From the NCBI GenBank assembly GCA_938001865.1, contig CALLAW010000036.1:1-64000 (forward strand): a stretch of 64,000 nucleotides of DNA. Direction: 5' to 3'. Shown here piece after piece: positions 19,177-27,581 of the stretch. A program made the translations under genes and the position numbers. The notes under the pieces are model-generated. The model saw nothing but the letters and a program-made list of their open reading frames with translations. It was not told the DNA's origin and made no database searches. This DNA comes from an uncultured Saprospiraceae bacterium. GTDB taxonomy: Bacteria > Bacteroidota > Bacteroidia > Chitinophagales > Saprospiraceae. Each line of letters opens with the position of its first letter. Position 1 is the first letter of the stretch.

Positions 19177-19639
19177 GGTATTGGAGGAGATTAGCAGCAG
19201 AGTAATTGACAGACTTGAGGACCTTACCATCTGCCTTACGGTAGACTAGATATTCGCTTTGAGATTGCTTGATCTCAGAGGGTTGATCCTTGGCATCATA
19301 GTGCTTCTGAGTAGCTGTAGCCTCTTCCATAGACTTGCAGGTCTTACTCATATTGGATCTTTGGACTTCGTCAAAGAGTACTTTGAACTTCTCAGCGAGT
19401 CCAAACTCTAAGATAGCACCCGAGAGTACATATTGGATATCGCAGAATGCATCGGCCACCTCTACGAGATCATTCTGCTCGATAGCTTCCTTGAGTTCAT
19501 TGAGTTCTTCTTGGAGGAGATTGATCCGGAGCATACATCTCTCTGCCGATGGGATCTGAGGAGTGTCAAGGATAGGGAGGTTAAATGTCTCGTGAAATTT
19601 TGCAACTGAGTTAAGCCCTTTTGGTTCGTTATATTCCAT
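19160..19639 (-). CDS. MazG-like nucleoside triphosphate pyrophosphohydrolase
   Basis: 159 residues. The all-alpha NTP-PPase metal site is visible as LQEELNELKEAI (Glu44, Glu45, Glu48) followed by EVADAFCDIQYV (Glu60, Asp63, Asp67). The family hydrolyses nucleoside triphosphates to monophosphates, often cleaning the pool. A C-terminal extension (YLVYRKADGKVLKSVNYSAANLL) follows the catalytic domain. It is cytoplasmic. It overlaps the glycosyltransferase gene by 17 bp; no functional link is known. Confidence 0.8.
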   Translation of the reverse strand: MEYNEPKGLNSVAKFHETFNLPILDTPQIPSAERCMLRINLLQEELNELKEAIEQNDLVEVADAFCDIQYVLSGAILEFGLAEKFKVLFDEVQRSNMSKTCKSMEEATATQKHYDAKDQPSEIKQSQSEYLVYRKADGKVLKSVNYSAANLLQYLESES

Positions 19640-19788
19640 GCTTATCTTATCTGTAGATTGTGATTTGTGATTGATTAAGGATGCTAAGATAACAGTCTAT
19701 CCTCATATCTCATACGCTGTGAAGGTCCTCTCTATTGGAGAGCTGAGATTGTCACACAGTCTTACAGTTAGCGTACCTACCAAATCCA

Positions 19789-20127
19789 TCATGACAGATA
19801 TCTCAACCATCCATACCACTTCCGAGATTGATCTAAGTTACAAGCCATCTCTCGGGCCTCTTGCTCCATAGAGAGTCGGAAGTAAGCATCATGATGCGTA
19901 TAGCCACGTACCCGATAGACGAGATACTCGATGCCATACCAGAGATAGAATCCAATGATCAACAACTCTAACTGTTGATAGATGTGAATCTGTTCGTGTC
20001 TGATCAGTTGGGCATCATGCTTATCTGATTCATTAGAGAGCACGATGAAGGGATATAAGACCATAGCTCTAGCAAATCCCCTAGTCACAAATCGCAAAAA
20101 TCTTGGTGCTACGACGATAAACTTCAT
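19789..20127 (-). CDS. small membrane protein with HExxH motif
   Basis: 112 residues. It contains LIRHEQIHIYQQLELL, an HExxH metal-binding motif (His44, Glu45, His48), next to a membrane helix (LLIIGFYLWYGIEYLVY). Further acidic residues in MEQEAREM near the C-terminus could supply a third zinc ligand, as in minimal gluzincin-like proteases. Whether it is an active protease is uncertain. The gene begins directly after the stop of the AsmA-type gene, so the two are probably one transcription unit. Confidence 0.65.
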   Translation of the reverse strand: MKFIVVAPRFLRFVTRGFARAMVLYPFIVLSNESDKHDAQLIRHEQIHIYQQLELLIIGFYLWYGIEYLVYRVRGYTHHDAYFRLSMEQEAREMACNLDQSRKWYGWLRYLS

Positions 20128-23100
20128 CTAGTTGCCATCATCTTTCTTTTTACCAAAGAGATCTTTGAGTTTCTCTTTCGCTTTATCCTTGACATCATCT
20201 ATCCGTTCGTCCTTGATGATATCACCGAGATTGTCCTCTAAGACTTCCTTTGCCTTCTCTCCCACTTTGTCTTGGATCACTGTTGAGAGAGTATCGACTA
20301 CTTGCTCTTTGATCACATCTTTCACTTTGTCTTTTGCTTGCTCTTTGACTCTATCGACCTCTTTATCCAACTTTTCTTTGGCGGCAGTTTTTACTTTATC
20401 TACCTCTTGATTCACTTTTTGCTCGGCTTCCTTTCTACGTCGTTCGATCTCGGCTTCTGCACGGGTCATCACTTTGTCTTTGACTTTATCGATCTCTTCG
20501 ATAGCTTTGTCTTTGGCTACATCCTTGAGATTACGTCCACCAGATCCTGTGGGGACTATCTTGACCTTTGGGTCAGTGATGGTTCCGGTGACACTGATAT
20601 CAAGGTAGATATAATCACCTACATCGAGACTGATCCCTTTGCTTGCCGTCTGAGTACTGATCCAGTCAAGTCCAGAGTTCACTACATTAGTGACATTGGA
20701 TTTCTCCAATTTCTCTCTAGGTATCTCAGCTTTGATGGTGTAGTTCATAACTTGATCGAGAGAGTGATTGCCAGCTACTGTAAAGTTCATATCATCTTTA
20801 GTAAAACTGAATGGATCTACGTTCACTGCTCCATCTTTGACAGAGAATTTATTCCAAGAGTCCTTGATTTCGTACCGCTTCAATTCTTTGATTCCAAGGG
20901 TATTACCTAGCTTATCGAGCACAGGGAAGTCGAGGATGACCCCATTCAGGGTTTGGAATATTCCAGCAGCGTTGAGAGTATTGAGATCAGGCAACATATC
21001 TTGGCCAATCTTACCACTAAACTCACTCTTAGAGTTGAAGTTACCATCAATATACTTAGCGATAGGAGCTAACTTGCCAAATACATTACTGTGTCTGAAT
21101 GCCTCCTGAAAATCCATAATATTGATATCGTAGTTGAAGTTGTACTGCGGATCAGAGATGACTTGTGTATTATAATCTCCATCGATCTTGACCTTACCAC
21201 CAAGTGTATTCCCTTCGAATCCCACAAGGCTAGCGATCTCATCTGCTACCTGTAGAGCACCTCTGACATTCTTGATCTCTAAGTCATCATAGATCAGTGT
21301 ATTGATCCGAGTATTGATCACCGCACCTAAGCCTTTGGGCACTGGGATCACTCCGCTCACACCTTGGTCATCACTCCCCTCTGACTCATTGGACTCAGCG
21401 AGGGCATTGAGATCTATCTTATCTGCTGTGACATTGTACCTCGCTTGAGTAGGTTCTCCATATGTGATGTATCGGTAGACATTGCCAAGGTCTCCATCAG
21501 TATTGAAGTTCATTCCTTGGTAATTGAAGTCTAGTTGGTCTACTCTTGTGTTTTTGTCGTCAAATTTTCCTTTGGCCTTGATGTCACTCATCTTAGTCCC
21601 ATCATACTTGACCTCTCGGATATCTGCACTATAGTTGAGAGTCAGATTTTCTATATAATTATCAGATGTTGGCTCAGTAGATTGTGAGGCTGTTTTCTCT
21701 TGGATATTCCCCTCACTTCCTGTAAATGCATCAGCGTCAAGATAGTTACTCCTTACATTGAGATCGGCAGTTACCTCTTGATCGGCAATTGCATATGCAA
21801 GTGGATTCTGCATATTGAAATCAATAGTAGCGTCGCTTGTACCCATCTTGATTGCGGTATTAGACACATCAAGCACTTGAGGGCTACCGCTGATGAGAGT
21901 CCTCGGGATGGTGATATCTGGATAGCCGGTATATTCTATTTCCACATTAGTGGCATCGATCTGAGTATCGAAGAGGATGGCATCCATGTTCTGATTGGTG
22001 ATATCATCATACTTAGCATCTAACTCTATATGTGTATTTGCCTTACCTGACAGTCGGGTCAATCCCTCTACCGAGACAAATTTTTGCAAGTAAGCCAGGT
22101 CTATATTCCCTTCTACGATTGCGGCGATATCTTGATTACCCATTGCATTACCTATTTTGACCCTGCCTGTAATCTGTTCGCTGCCAATCATCATTTTGAG
22201 AGTTGGGATATCGATAGAGAGATCATTCCAAGTCGGGTGTTGCCCCTTCACATTCAGTGAAGTATTGAGCCCAGTAATCGACTCAGGAAGATCAGGATAA
22301 GCGATCTTACCATCTTGTACAGCGATATCCAAGTCTACAGCTGGATACTGACCTTCACGATAGATACCGTGGACACTCCCGCTGAGAGTCGTCAGTCCTG
22401 ATGCATCTAAGCTACTAAAATCCTCTTGATAGATAGATGGGATAAGGGACAGTAGGGATTTCAGCGAATTATTCGGTGCATTGAAGTCTAAGTCAATATC
22501 ATATCCAGCATCTTGGATCTGTTGGAGCTGACCACTATAGGCAAGGTCAAGATCATTAATCTTGAGTACATTATCTACTAGAGCATATGCTTGATTAGTC
22601 AGATCAACTTTGGCATTCAAATCACCGCTTATCCCCCAATTCTTAGCATAGTCAATCCCGTTAACTGCTACACTTAGTGACTGGATAGCATTCTCTGTAT
22701 TGAGATCAAATTGATCCTGAGAGAAGTTGCCTTTACCAGAGTGATTGAGACCTTTAGTCTTGAATATCATACCACTCTTCTCATCTCTGTAAGTGACATT
22801 ACCATCAATGATTGCATACTCGGAGAGTGCTATCTGATACGCAGCAGACTCATCAGATGGAGCAGTACTCTCACTTGCGTAAATGTCATAGTTTGGCTTA
22901 CCGACCTTAGGGATATGGAGTACGATATTTGGCTTGACCAATTTGATTTGATTGATCTGATATGGAGTAGCCTTATCTATTACTGACTTGAGATTTACCG
23001 AGAGTGCAGTAGACTCAGCCCGATAGATTGCATCTTCTTGGTATCTTCCACTCCCTTTGATTGTGAGGTCTTTGATATTGACATAAAGGTGAGGAAAGTC

Positions 23101-23274
23101 CGAGAAGAGATTGACAGAAACATCTGCGAAGTCTACAGTCCCTTCTATCTGCTCATTGAGTTTCTCTTTAAGCACTTCAGTTATCTCAGCTTTGAAAAAA
23201 TACGGTATGGCTATCATCAACAAGAGGGCTGTCAATAAGACGAAAGAGATGAGACGAGAGATTAGTTTCTTCAT
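20128..23274 (-). CDS. AsmA-family envelope protein with charged coiled-coil tail
   Basis: 1048 residues. One N-terminal membrane helix (SFVLLTALLLMIAIPYFF) is followed by the AsmA pattern VDFADVSVNLFSDFPHLYVNIKDLTIKG. Long beta-rich repeats come next, and the C-terminal AsmA segment is at about 750-900 (FSVKDGAVNVDPFSFTKDDMNFTVAGNHSLDQVMNY). Proteins of this type span the periplasm and are linked to lipid transport to the outer membrane. The last 150 residues are unusual: almost entirely Lys, Glu, Asp, Val and Ala (for example KVKDKVMTRAEAEIERRRKE, KLKDLFGKKKDD), a helical LEA-like tail. It lies directly upstream of the HExxH gene. Confidence 0.85.
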   Translation of the reverse strand: MKKLISRLISFVLLTALLLMIAIPYFFKAEITEVLKEKLNEQIEGTVDFADVSVNLFSDFPHLYVNIKDLTIKGSGRYQEDAIYRAESTALSVNLKSVIDKATPYQINQIKLVKPNIVLHIPKVGKPNYDIYASESTAPSDESAAYQIALSEYAIIDGNVTYRDEKSGMIFKTKGLNHSGKGNFSQDQFDLNTENAIQSLSVAVNGIDYAKNWGISGDLNAKVDLTNQAYALVDNVLKINDLDLAYSGQLQQIQDAGYDIDLDFNAPNNSLKSLLSLIPSIYQEDFSSLDASGLTTLSGSVHGIYREGQYPAVDLDIAVQDGKIAYPDLPESITGLNTSLNVKGQHPTWNDLSIDIPTLKMMIGSEQITGRVKIGNAMGNQDIAAIVEGNIDLAYLQKFVSVEGLTRLSGKANTHIELDAKYDDITNQNMDAILFDTQIDATNVEIEYTGYPDITIPRTLISGSPQVLDVSNTAIKMGTSDATIDFNMQNPLAYAIADQEVTADLNVRSNYLDADAFTGSEGNIQEKTASQSTEPTSDNYIENLTLNYSADIREVKYDGTKMSDIKAKGKFDDKNTRVDQLDFNYQGMNFNTDGDLGNVYRYITYGEPTQARYNVTADKIDLNALAESNESEGSDDQGVSGVIPVPKGLGAVINTRINTLIYDDLEIKNVRGALQVADEIASLVGFEGNTLGGKVKIDGDYNTQVISDPQYNFNYDINIMDFQEAFRHSNVFGKLAPIAKYIDGNFNSKSEFSGKIGQDMLPDLNTLNAAGIFQTLNGVILDFPVLDKLGNTLGIKELKRYEIKDSWNKFSVKDGAVNVDPFSFTKDDMNFTVAGNHSLDQVMNYTIKAEIPREKLEKSNVTNVVNSGLDWISTQTASKGISLDVGDYIYLDISVTGTITDPKVKIVPTGSGGRNLKDVAKDKAIEEIDKVKDKVMTRAEAEIERRRKEAEQKVNQEVDKVKTAAKEKLDKEVDRVKEQAKDKVKDVIKEQVVDTLSTVIQDKVGEKAKEVLEDNLGDIIKDERIDDVKDKAKEKLKDLFGKKKDDGN

Positions 23275-23611
23275 AGTTATTATTTCAGTAATCTAATGAC
23301 TTTAATCCAATACTAAGAGAAGTATCTGATTGTTCACGTTGTATAATAGCTTAACAACGAGAGATGACAGATAAGTTTTATATCTTATCCATTAACTCCA
23401 TGTTAATATTTGAGGATTAGATGAGTTATCCGTAAGATATGGAATGATTCATAGCTGAGAAGTAAGTAATCAGGGCAATTATATACCTAGAATTTTCAGA
23501 TTTTCTTGATCGTATTGATGTATTCTTTTTATCCACTGAGATTTATGTTTTCTGATTGGTATACCGATTAGCTTTTGTATCTTGCCACTGAGTAGCTAAT
23601 GGACAATATAG
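23275..23611. other. 337-bp divergent intergenic region
   Basis: Lies between the divergently transcribed AsmA-type and peptide-ATPase genes and must hold both promoters. It is AT-rich. No exact TAnnTTTG box with proper spacing is found; the closest is TAGCTTTTG near 23569, one base too long. No open frame of interest. Confidence 0.4.
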
Positions 23612-25330
23612 ATGACTATCACTAAAGATAAAGATACCAAATCGGAGATGAACTTACTTGATGTAAAAGATCTTAAGATTGCTTTCGGCAAAGAAGAGAA
23701 CGTTACAGAGGTAGTCCATGGTGTAGATTTCAGCATTAACAAAGGAGAGATACTTGGATTAGTGGGTGAGTCTGGCAGTGGTAAGACAGTGACTGGGTTA
23801 TCACTCTTGCGACTCTTGTCACCTCAGAGTGCCACGGTAACCAGTAAGAGCCTTCATCTCAACTTACATGGAGAGTCCATAGATCTCTCTACTGCGAGTC
23901 AATCAATGATGCAGACACTCAGAGGGAAGACCATCGCTATGATCTTCCAAGAACCAATGAGTGCTTTCAATCCAGTCATCACATGTGGTCGACAAGTGAT
24001 AGAGGTACTCACTACGCATACTGACCTCTCCCGAGATGTAGCTAAGTCACTCGTCCTTGACCTCTTAGCAGAAGTGGAACTTCCTGATCCAGAGAGAGCA
24101 TATAAGAGTTATCCGCATCAGCTGTCAGGGGGACAACTCCAGCGTATCATGATCGCTATGGCGATTGCATGTAAGCCAGCACTTATCATTGCAGATGAGC
24201 CTACCACAGCACTAGATGTCACTGTCCAGCAGAGTATCCTAGATCTGCTCAAAGACCTCAATATCAAGTATGGATTGTCTCTGCTCTTCATCTCTCATGA
24301 TCTCGGGGTAATAGCTAATCTCTGTGATCGTGTGATCGTCATGCGTCATGGCCAGATTATAGAGAGAGGTACGGCGAAAGATCTCTTTGCCCATCCAAAG
24401 GATCCATATACCCAAGGTCTGCTTGCGTGTAGACCGACACTCACTACCACTGGAGACAGACTACCAGAGCTCAACGAGTATCTTGAGCAATCCAATGATA
24501 ATGACAACAATTCCACACAACCGAGAGAGACACATCCTGAGCATCAGCAAGAGACTCTCATAGAGGCTTCCAATCTTACCAAGCGATACAAGCATGCGAG
24601 TGGATGGTTTACCCCTCCCAAATATACGACGGCAGTCGACGCAGTATCCTTGACACTTCAGACTGGCGAAGTCGTGGGACTGGTCGGTGAATCAGGGTGT
24701 GGCAAGACGACTCTCTCCAACCTTCTCCTTGGCTTAGATCAAGCAGAGACTGGCGATATTCAGTACTTGGGTAAATCATTCAACACATTCAACGCTAAAG
24801 ACTGGAAGCGTTACCGGAAGTCTGTACAAGTGGTCTTCCAGAATCCATACTCAAGTCTTAATCCAAAGATGCGAATAGGACAGATCATCAAAGAGCCAAT
24901 GGATATCCATAATATCCATCACAAGGATGACAGGAGAAGTGCAGTCATAGAGCTGCTAGCAAAAGTCGGTCTACCAGCCGACTCATATGATAGATTACCA
25001 GCACAGTTCAGTGGAGGTCAGAGACAACGGATCGTGATCGCTAGAGCTCTTGCCTCACAGCCAAGACTGATTATCTGTGATGAGAGTGTATCAGCACTAG
25101 ATGTGAGTATACAAGCGAGTATCATCAATCTTCTGCTCGATCTCAAGGACCAATATCACCTGAGCTATCTCTTTATCAGTCATGACTTGAGAGTAATCAA
25201 GTTTGTCAGTGATAGAGTACTCGTAATGCAATCAGGCAAGATCATAGAATCGGGAAAGACTGATCAGATATTCAATAATCCACAGCAAGCTTATACAGCT
25301 TCGCTGATCGCATCTATCCCTCAGCTCTAG
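23612..25330 (+). CDS. fused OppD-OppF type peptide ABC transporter ATPase
   Basis: 572 residues with two complete ATPase cassettes. First: Walker A GESGSGKT (52-59), signature LSGGQLQR, Walker B LIIADEPTTALD. Second: Walker A GESGCGKT (359-366), signature FSGGQRQR, Walker B LIICDESVSALD. The order and the YxxDPYTQGLL motif after the first cassette identify the oligopeptide/dipeptide/nickel group, fused into one chain as is common in Bacteroidota. It would power uptake through permeases such as 9000-10049, but no permease is adjacent. The second Walker B has Glu-Ser instead of Glu-Pro, as often seen in OppF. MNLLDVKD at codon 13 is an alternative start. Confidence 0.88.
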   Translation: MTITKDKDTKSEMNLLDVKDLKIAFGKEENVTEVVHGVDFSINKGEILGLVGESGSGKTVTGLSLLRLLSPQSATVTSKSLHLNLHGESIDLSTASQSMMQTLRGKTIAMIFQEPMSAFNPVITCGRQVIEVLTTHTDLSRDVAKSLVLDLLAEVELPDPERAYKSYPHQLSGGQLQRIMIAMAIACKPALIIADEPTTALDVTVQQSILDLLKDLNIKYGLSLLFISHDLGVIANLCDRVIVMRHGQIIERGTAKDLFAHPKDPYTQGLLACRPTLTTTGDRLPELNEYLEQSNDNDNNSTQPRETHPEHQQETLIEASNLTKRYKHASGWFTPPKYTTAVDAVSLTLQTGEVVGLVGESGCGKTTLSNLLLGLDQAETGDIQYLGKSFNTFNAKDWKRYRKSVQVVFQNPYSSLNPKMRIGQIIKEPMDIHNIHHKDDRRSAVIELLAKVGLPADSYDRLPAQFSGGQRQRIVIARALASQPRLIICDESVSALDVSIQASIINLLLDLKDQYHLSYLFISHDLRVIKFVSDRVLVMQSGKIIESGKTDQIFNNPQQAYTASLIASIPQL

Positions 25331-25371
25331 ACAATTCAAATCAATCACTCAACATAATTATACTTGAACCA

Positions 25372-25779
25372 ATGGATAATCTCAACTTACTCTCAATCCT
25401 ACTCGCTGGCTTAGCAGCATGGGGGCTAGGAGCTCTCTGGTACTCACCACTGCTCTTCGGTAAAGCATGGCAGAAAGAACTCGGGATGTCACAAGAAGAC
25501 TTAGAAGGAGCTAATATGGCAGTCATCTTTGGATCTAGCTTCGTCTTGATGCTGGTCATGATGGTTGGCATGGTGCCAGCTCTCTTGATGGGCCACGATG
25601 ATATCTCTGTAGGACATGGTGCCTTTCATGGGGCACTATTTGGTCTGTTCTTCGCTGCAGCATCTATGGGTATCAACTATCTCTACCAACGGAAGTCTCT
25701 CAAGCTATGGTTCATAGATGCCAGTTATCAGGTAGCTCTCTTAGCAATAGGAGGAGCCGTGATCGCTGCTATGAACTAG
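25372..25779 (+). CDS. DUF1761 membrane protein
   Basis: 135 residues with four hydrophobic segments. The conserved N-terminal pattern LAAWGLGALWYSPLLFGKAW and the following KELGMSQEDLEGAN identify the DUF1761 family of small inner-membrane proteins of unknown function. It follows the ATPase gene by 41 bp on the same strand and may share its transcript. Confidence 0.75.
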   Translation: MDNLNLLSILLAGLAAWGLGALWYSPLLFGKAWQKELGMSQEDLEGANMAVIFGSSFVLMLVMMVGMVPALLMGHDDISVGHGAFHGALFGLFFAAASMGINYLYQRKSLKLWFIDASYQVALLAIGGAVIAAMN

Positions 25780-26110
25780 CTCATGGCTCATGGGACTTAG
25801 ATTATAGTACAGATAAGACTCAAGGATAAAACGATCTCAGTCTGGTAGGCTTCTCACGTAGATTGGGAAGGATAGACAGGTGAAATAGTGGAGATATTGG
25901 GAGTCGTGTCGAAGGAAAGATTCCTTGGTCATACCGTGTTATCTTGGGCTGGTTTGGCTTTATGGATCACACATTGATACATTAGGCATGTTGTCGAAGC
26001 GATTATTGATATCTAAGATGCCGATATACACTCTTACATCTCCAAGAGGCATTCATATAAAGCGAATGAGTTACTCAAGACTGATGGAGTCACTCAGATA
26101 ATGTAATCTG
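25780..26110. other. 331-bp region without a recognised gene
   Basis: The longest open stretch is an ATG-started frame of under 40 codons ending at about 26099-26101 (MLSKRLLISKMPIYTL...), which resembles nothing I know. A second frame in the same place is also open over 25 codons. This could be a coding remnant. No promoter or hairpin stands out. Confidence 0.3.
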
Positions 26111-26944
26111 CTAATTCAGAGTCCGATTACTCTTGCAGAGAATAGAGATCGTGTTATTGAGGCTCTTGATGGTCTCTGTCTGGTTGGAGAGCATATCCTT
26201 GAGCTCTTCTACTTGATCGTAGACACCATTTTTGACACACTTGGGAGAAGCATTGAACGAAGAGATGGTAAGATCTACTTGCCAGATCTCCCTAAGCTCA
26301 GTAACTGGCACTTCAAATGGAGGGTAAAAATTATTATCAGAGATCAGTCCAAGACACTTATTGCTTTTGATTTGATTATCAACACGCTTGACATATAAGC
26401 TATCAACTGTGACTACAATATAGACGAGCCCAGACTTGACCTTAGTCTCCCAACACTCCATCTCTACACGAGAACATACTACCTTGTCACCTGAGTACAA
26501 TGATGGCTCCATGCTATCTCCAGCTATATCAAAGCATCTGTGCTCACCAGTCTTATACTCGTATCCTGGCAGGGTAAATGTAGGTAGCTCTTGCTCCATG
26601 ATGACATCCTGGACTTGACCTCCATATCCAGCTTGTGCTGCGATTGGGACATAACTTATTGTCGGATTAACACCCGTATGTTGACTTGAAGATTCTACGT
26701 GGACTTCATCATTGATGAACATCTCGCCTACCCCTGAGTAAAGATATTGAGCATTGAACTGATACTTGTCTACTGCTTGGGCTATGAGATCAATGGTAAC
26801 ATTGCGTTTACCTCTGAGTATCTCATTGAGTGATTGTGGACTGAAGTCCACTGACATGGCAAATCCTCTATATGATGATACTACATTTTTGTCTTTCAAT
26901 ACGTTGAGAGTATCAACAAATCTTGAGGTCACTTTGTGGCACAT
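26111..26944 (-). CDS. XRE-type HTH regulator with S24 (LexA/CI-like) peptidase domain
   Basis: 277 residues. The N-terminal helix-turn-helix (residues 10-75) includes MSVDFSPQSLNEILRGKRNVTIDLIAQ. The S24 domain has a possible self-cleavage Ala105-Gly106 (AAQAGYGG), catalytic Ser144 in AGDSMEPSL and Lys186 in LYVKRV. Proteins of this design repress promoters and are either cleaved during DNA damage or use the fold only for dimerisation. A coiled-coil tail (VEELKDMLSNQTETIKSLNN) follows. No phage genes surround it. The promoter upstream lies within an inverted repeat, which suggests self-repression. Confidence 0.8.
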   Translation of the reverse strand: MCHKVTSRFVDTLNVLKDKNVVSSYRGFAMSVDFSPQSLNEILRGKRNVTIDLIAQAVDKYQFNAQYLYSGVGEMFINDEVHVESSSQHTGVNPTISYVPIAAQAGYGGQVQDVIMEQELPTFTLPGYEYKTGEHRCFDIAGDSMEPSLYSGDKVVCSRVEMECWETKVKSGLVYIVVTVDSLYVKRVDNQIKSNKCLGLISDNNFYPPFEVPVTELREIWQVDLTISSFNASPKCVKNGVYDQVEELKDMLSNQTETIKSLNNTISILCKSNRTLN

Positions 26945-26961
26945 AGATAGGGGTTGTTTGC

Positions 26962-27000
26962 TTTGATACCCAAATATATAAAGAATATTTATATATCAAA
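26962..27000 (-). promoter_or_regulatory. predicted promoter and palindromic operator of the S24-type regulator
   Basis: On the minus strand TTTG (27000-26997) and TATATTTG (26978-26971) are 18 bp apart, a full Bacteroidota promoter. The same bases form two nested inverted repeats: TTTGATA/TATCAAA (26962-26968 with 26994-27000) and ATATATAAA/TTTATATAT (26974-26982 with 26988-26996). The regulator gene starts 27 bp downstream. An operator overlapping the promoter is inferred. Confidence 0.5.
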
Positions 27001-27108
27001 ATATTTATAATGTATAAAATATAAACAATTAGAGTATTCATTCAATTAAACTCTTAGCTTTTATCATATTGAATAAAATAATAATATGATAATATACACT
27101 ACAAACCA

Positions 27109-27136
27109 AACACATTAAAAGTTTCTTTAATGTGTT
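27109..27136 (-). terminator. hairpin terminator of gldC
   Basis: Perfect 11-bp inverted repeat (27109-27119 with 27126-27136, arms AACACATTAAA / TTTAATGTGTT, 6-base loop). It overlaps the gldC stop codon and is followed on the minus strand by a T-rich stretch (TTTGGTTTG). Confidence 0.65.
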
Positions 27137-27461
27137 ATTCCTCTATTAAGATTTCTGTTTTTTTGCCAAAGTGTTCGATAAAGCTTTGCATTTGGCTGGC
27201 AAGCTCAGCATTCTTTGTCGCTTTGTAATAGGTATCAGCGATAGATCGCAGAGATTGAAATACAAAGCGATCCATCTCTTGGACTTGAAAGTCAGTAGTC
27301 CATAGATCTATCTTGACTGTATCCATGGTATCGGCATCAAAGAGAGAGAGCATCAGAGCCTTGCCATTAATCTGGTTTGGGATGTCATCACCTGTACAAC
27401 TGATGCCTTCGATGATGTTATTTTCTGTCATTTCGATATCAATAGTAATTCTCTTCTTCAT
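27135..27461 (-). CDS. gldC: gliding motility protein GldC homologue
   Basis: 108 residues, no signal peptide. The diagnostic stretch TVKIDLWTTDFQVQEMDRFVFQSLRSIADTYYKAT matches the GldC pattern (KIDLWTKDM..MKRF, then an ADT-containing helix). GldC is a small accessory protein linked with gliding motility and T9SS in Flavobacterium; its exact role is not known. It stands alone here, divergent from the large T9SS cargo gene by 120 bp, with a hairpin terminator at its end. Confidence 0.75.
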   Translation of the reverse strand: MKKRITIDIEMTENNIIEGISCTGDDIPNQINGKALMLSLFDADTMDTVKIDLWTTDFQVQEMDRFVFQSLRSIADTYYKATKNAELASQMQSFIEHFGKKTEILIEE

Positions 27462-27581
27462 GATTTGTCAATTTGGAGTAAATGTAAGAGTAATCTACAT
27501 GACATGATGCAACAAAAAGGGTTAAGATTGCATACTGATCAGTGGATATACGACTATAAATCCTTACATTGTATACAGATT

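Noticed and set aside
19160-19230. ATG 19230 as the glycosyltransferase start
   Set aside because: It would overlap the MazG-like gene by 71 bp and add non-conserved residues; TTG 19176 fits the domain start better.
20302-20910. 202-codon plus-strand frame opposite the AsmA-type gene
   Set aside because: Phe/Leu-rich product created by the Lys/Glu codon bias on the other strand.
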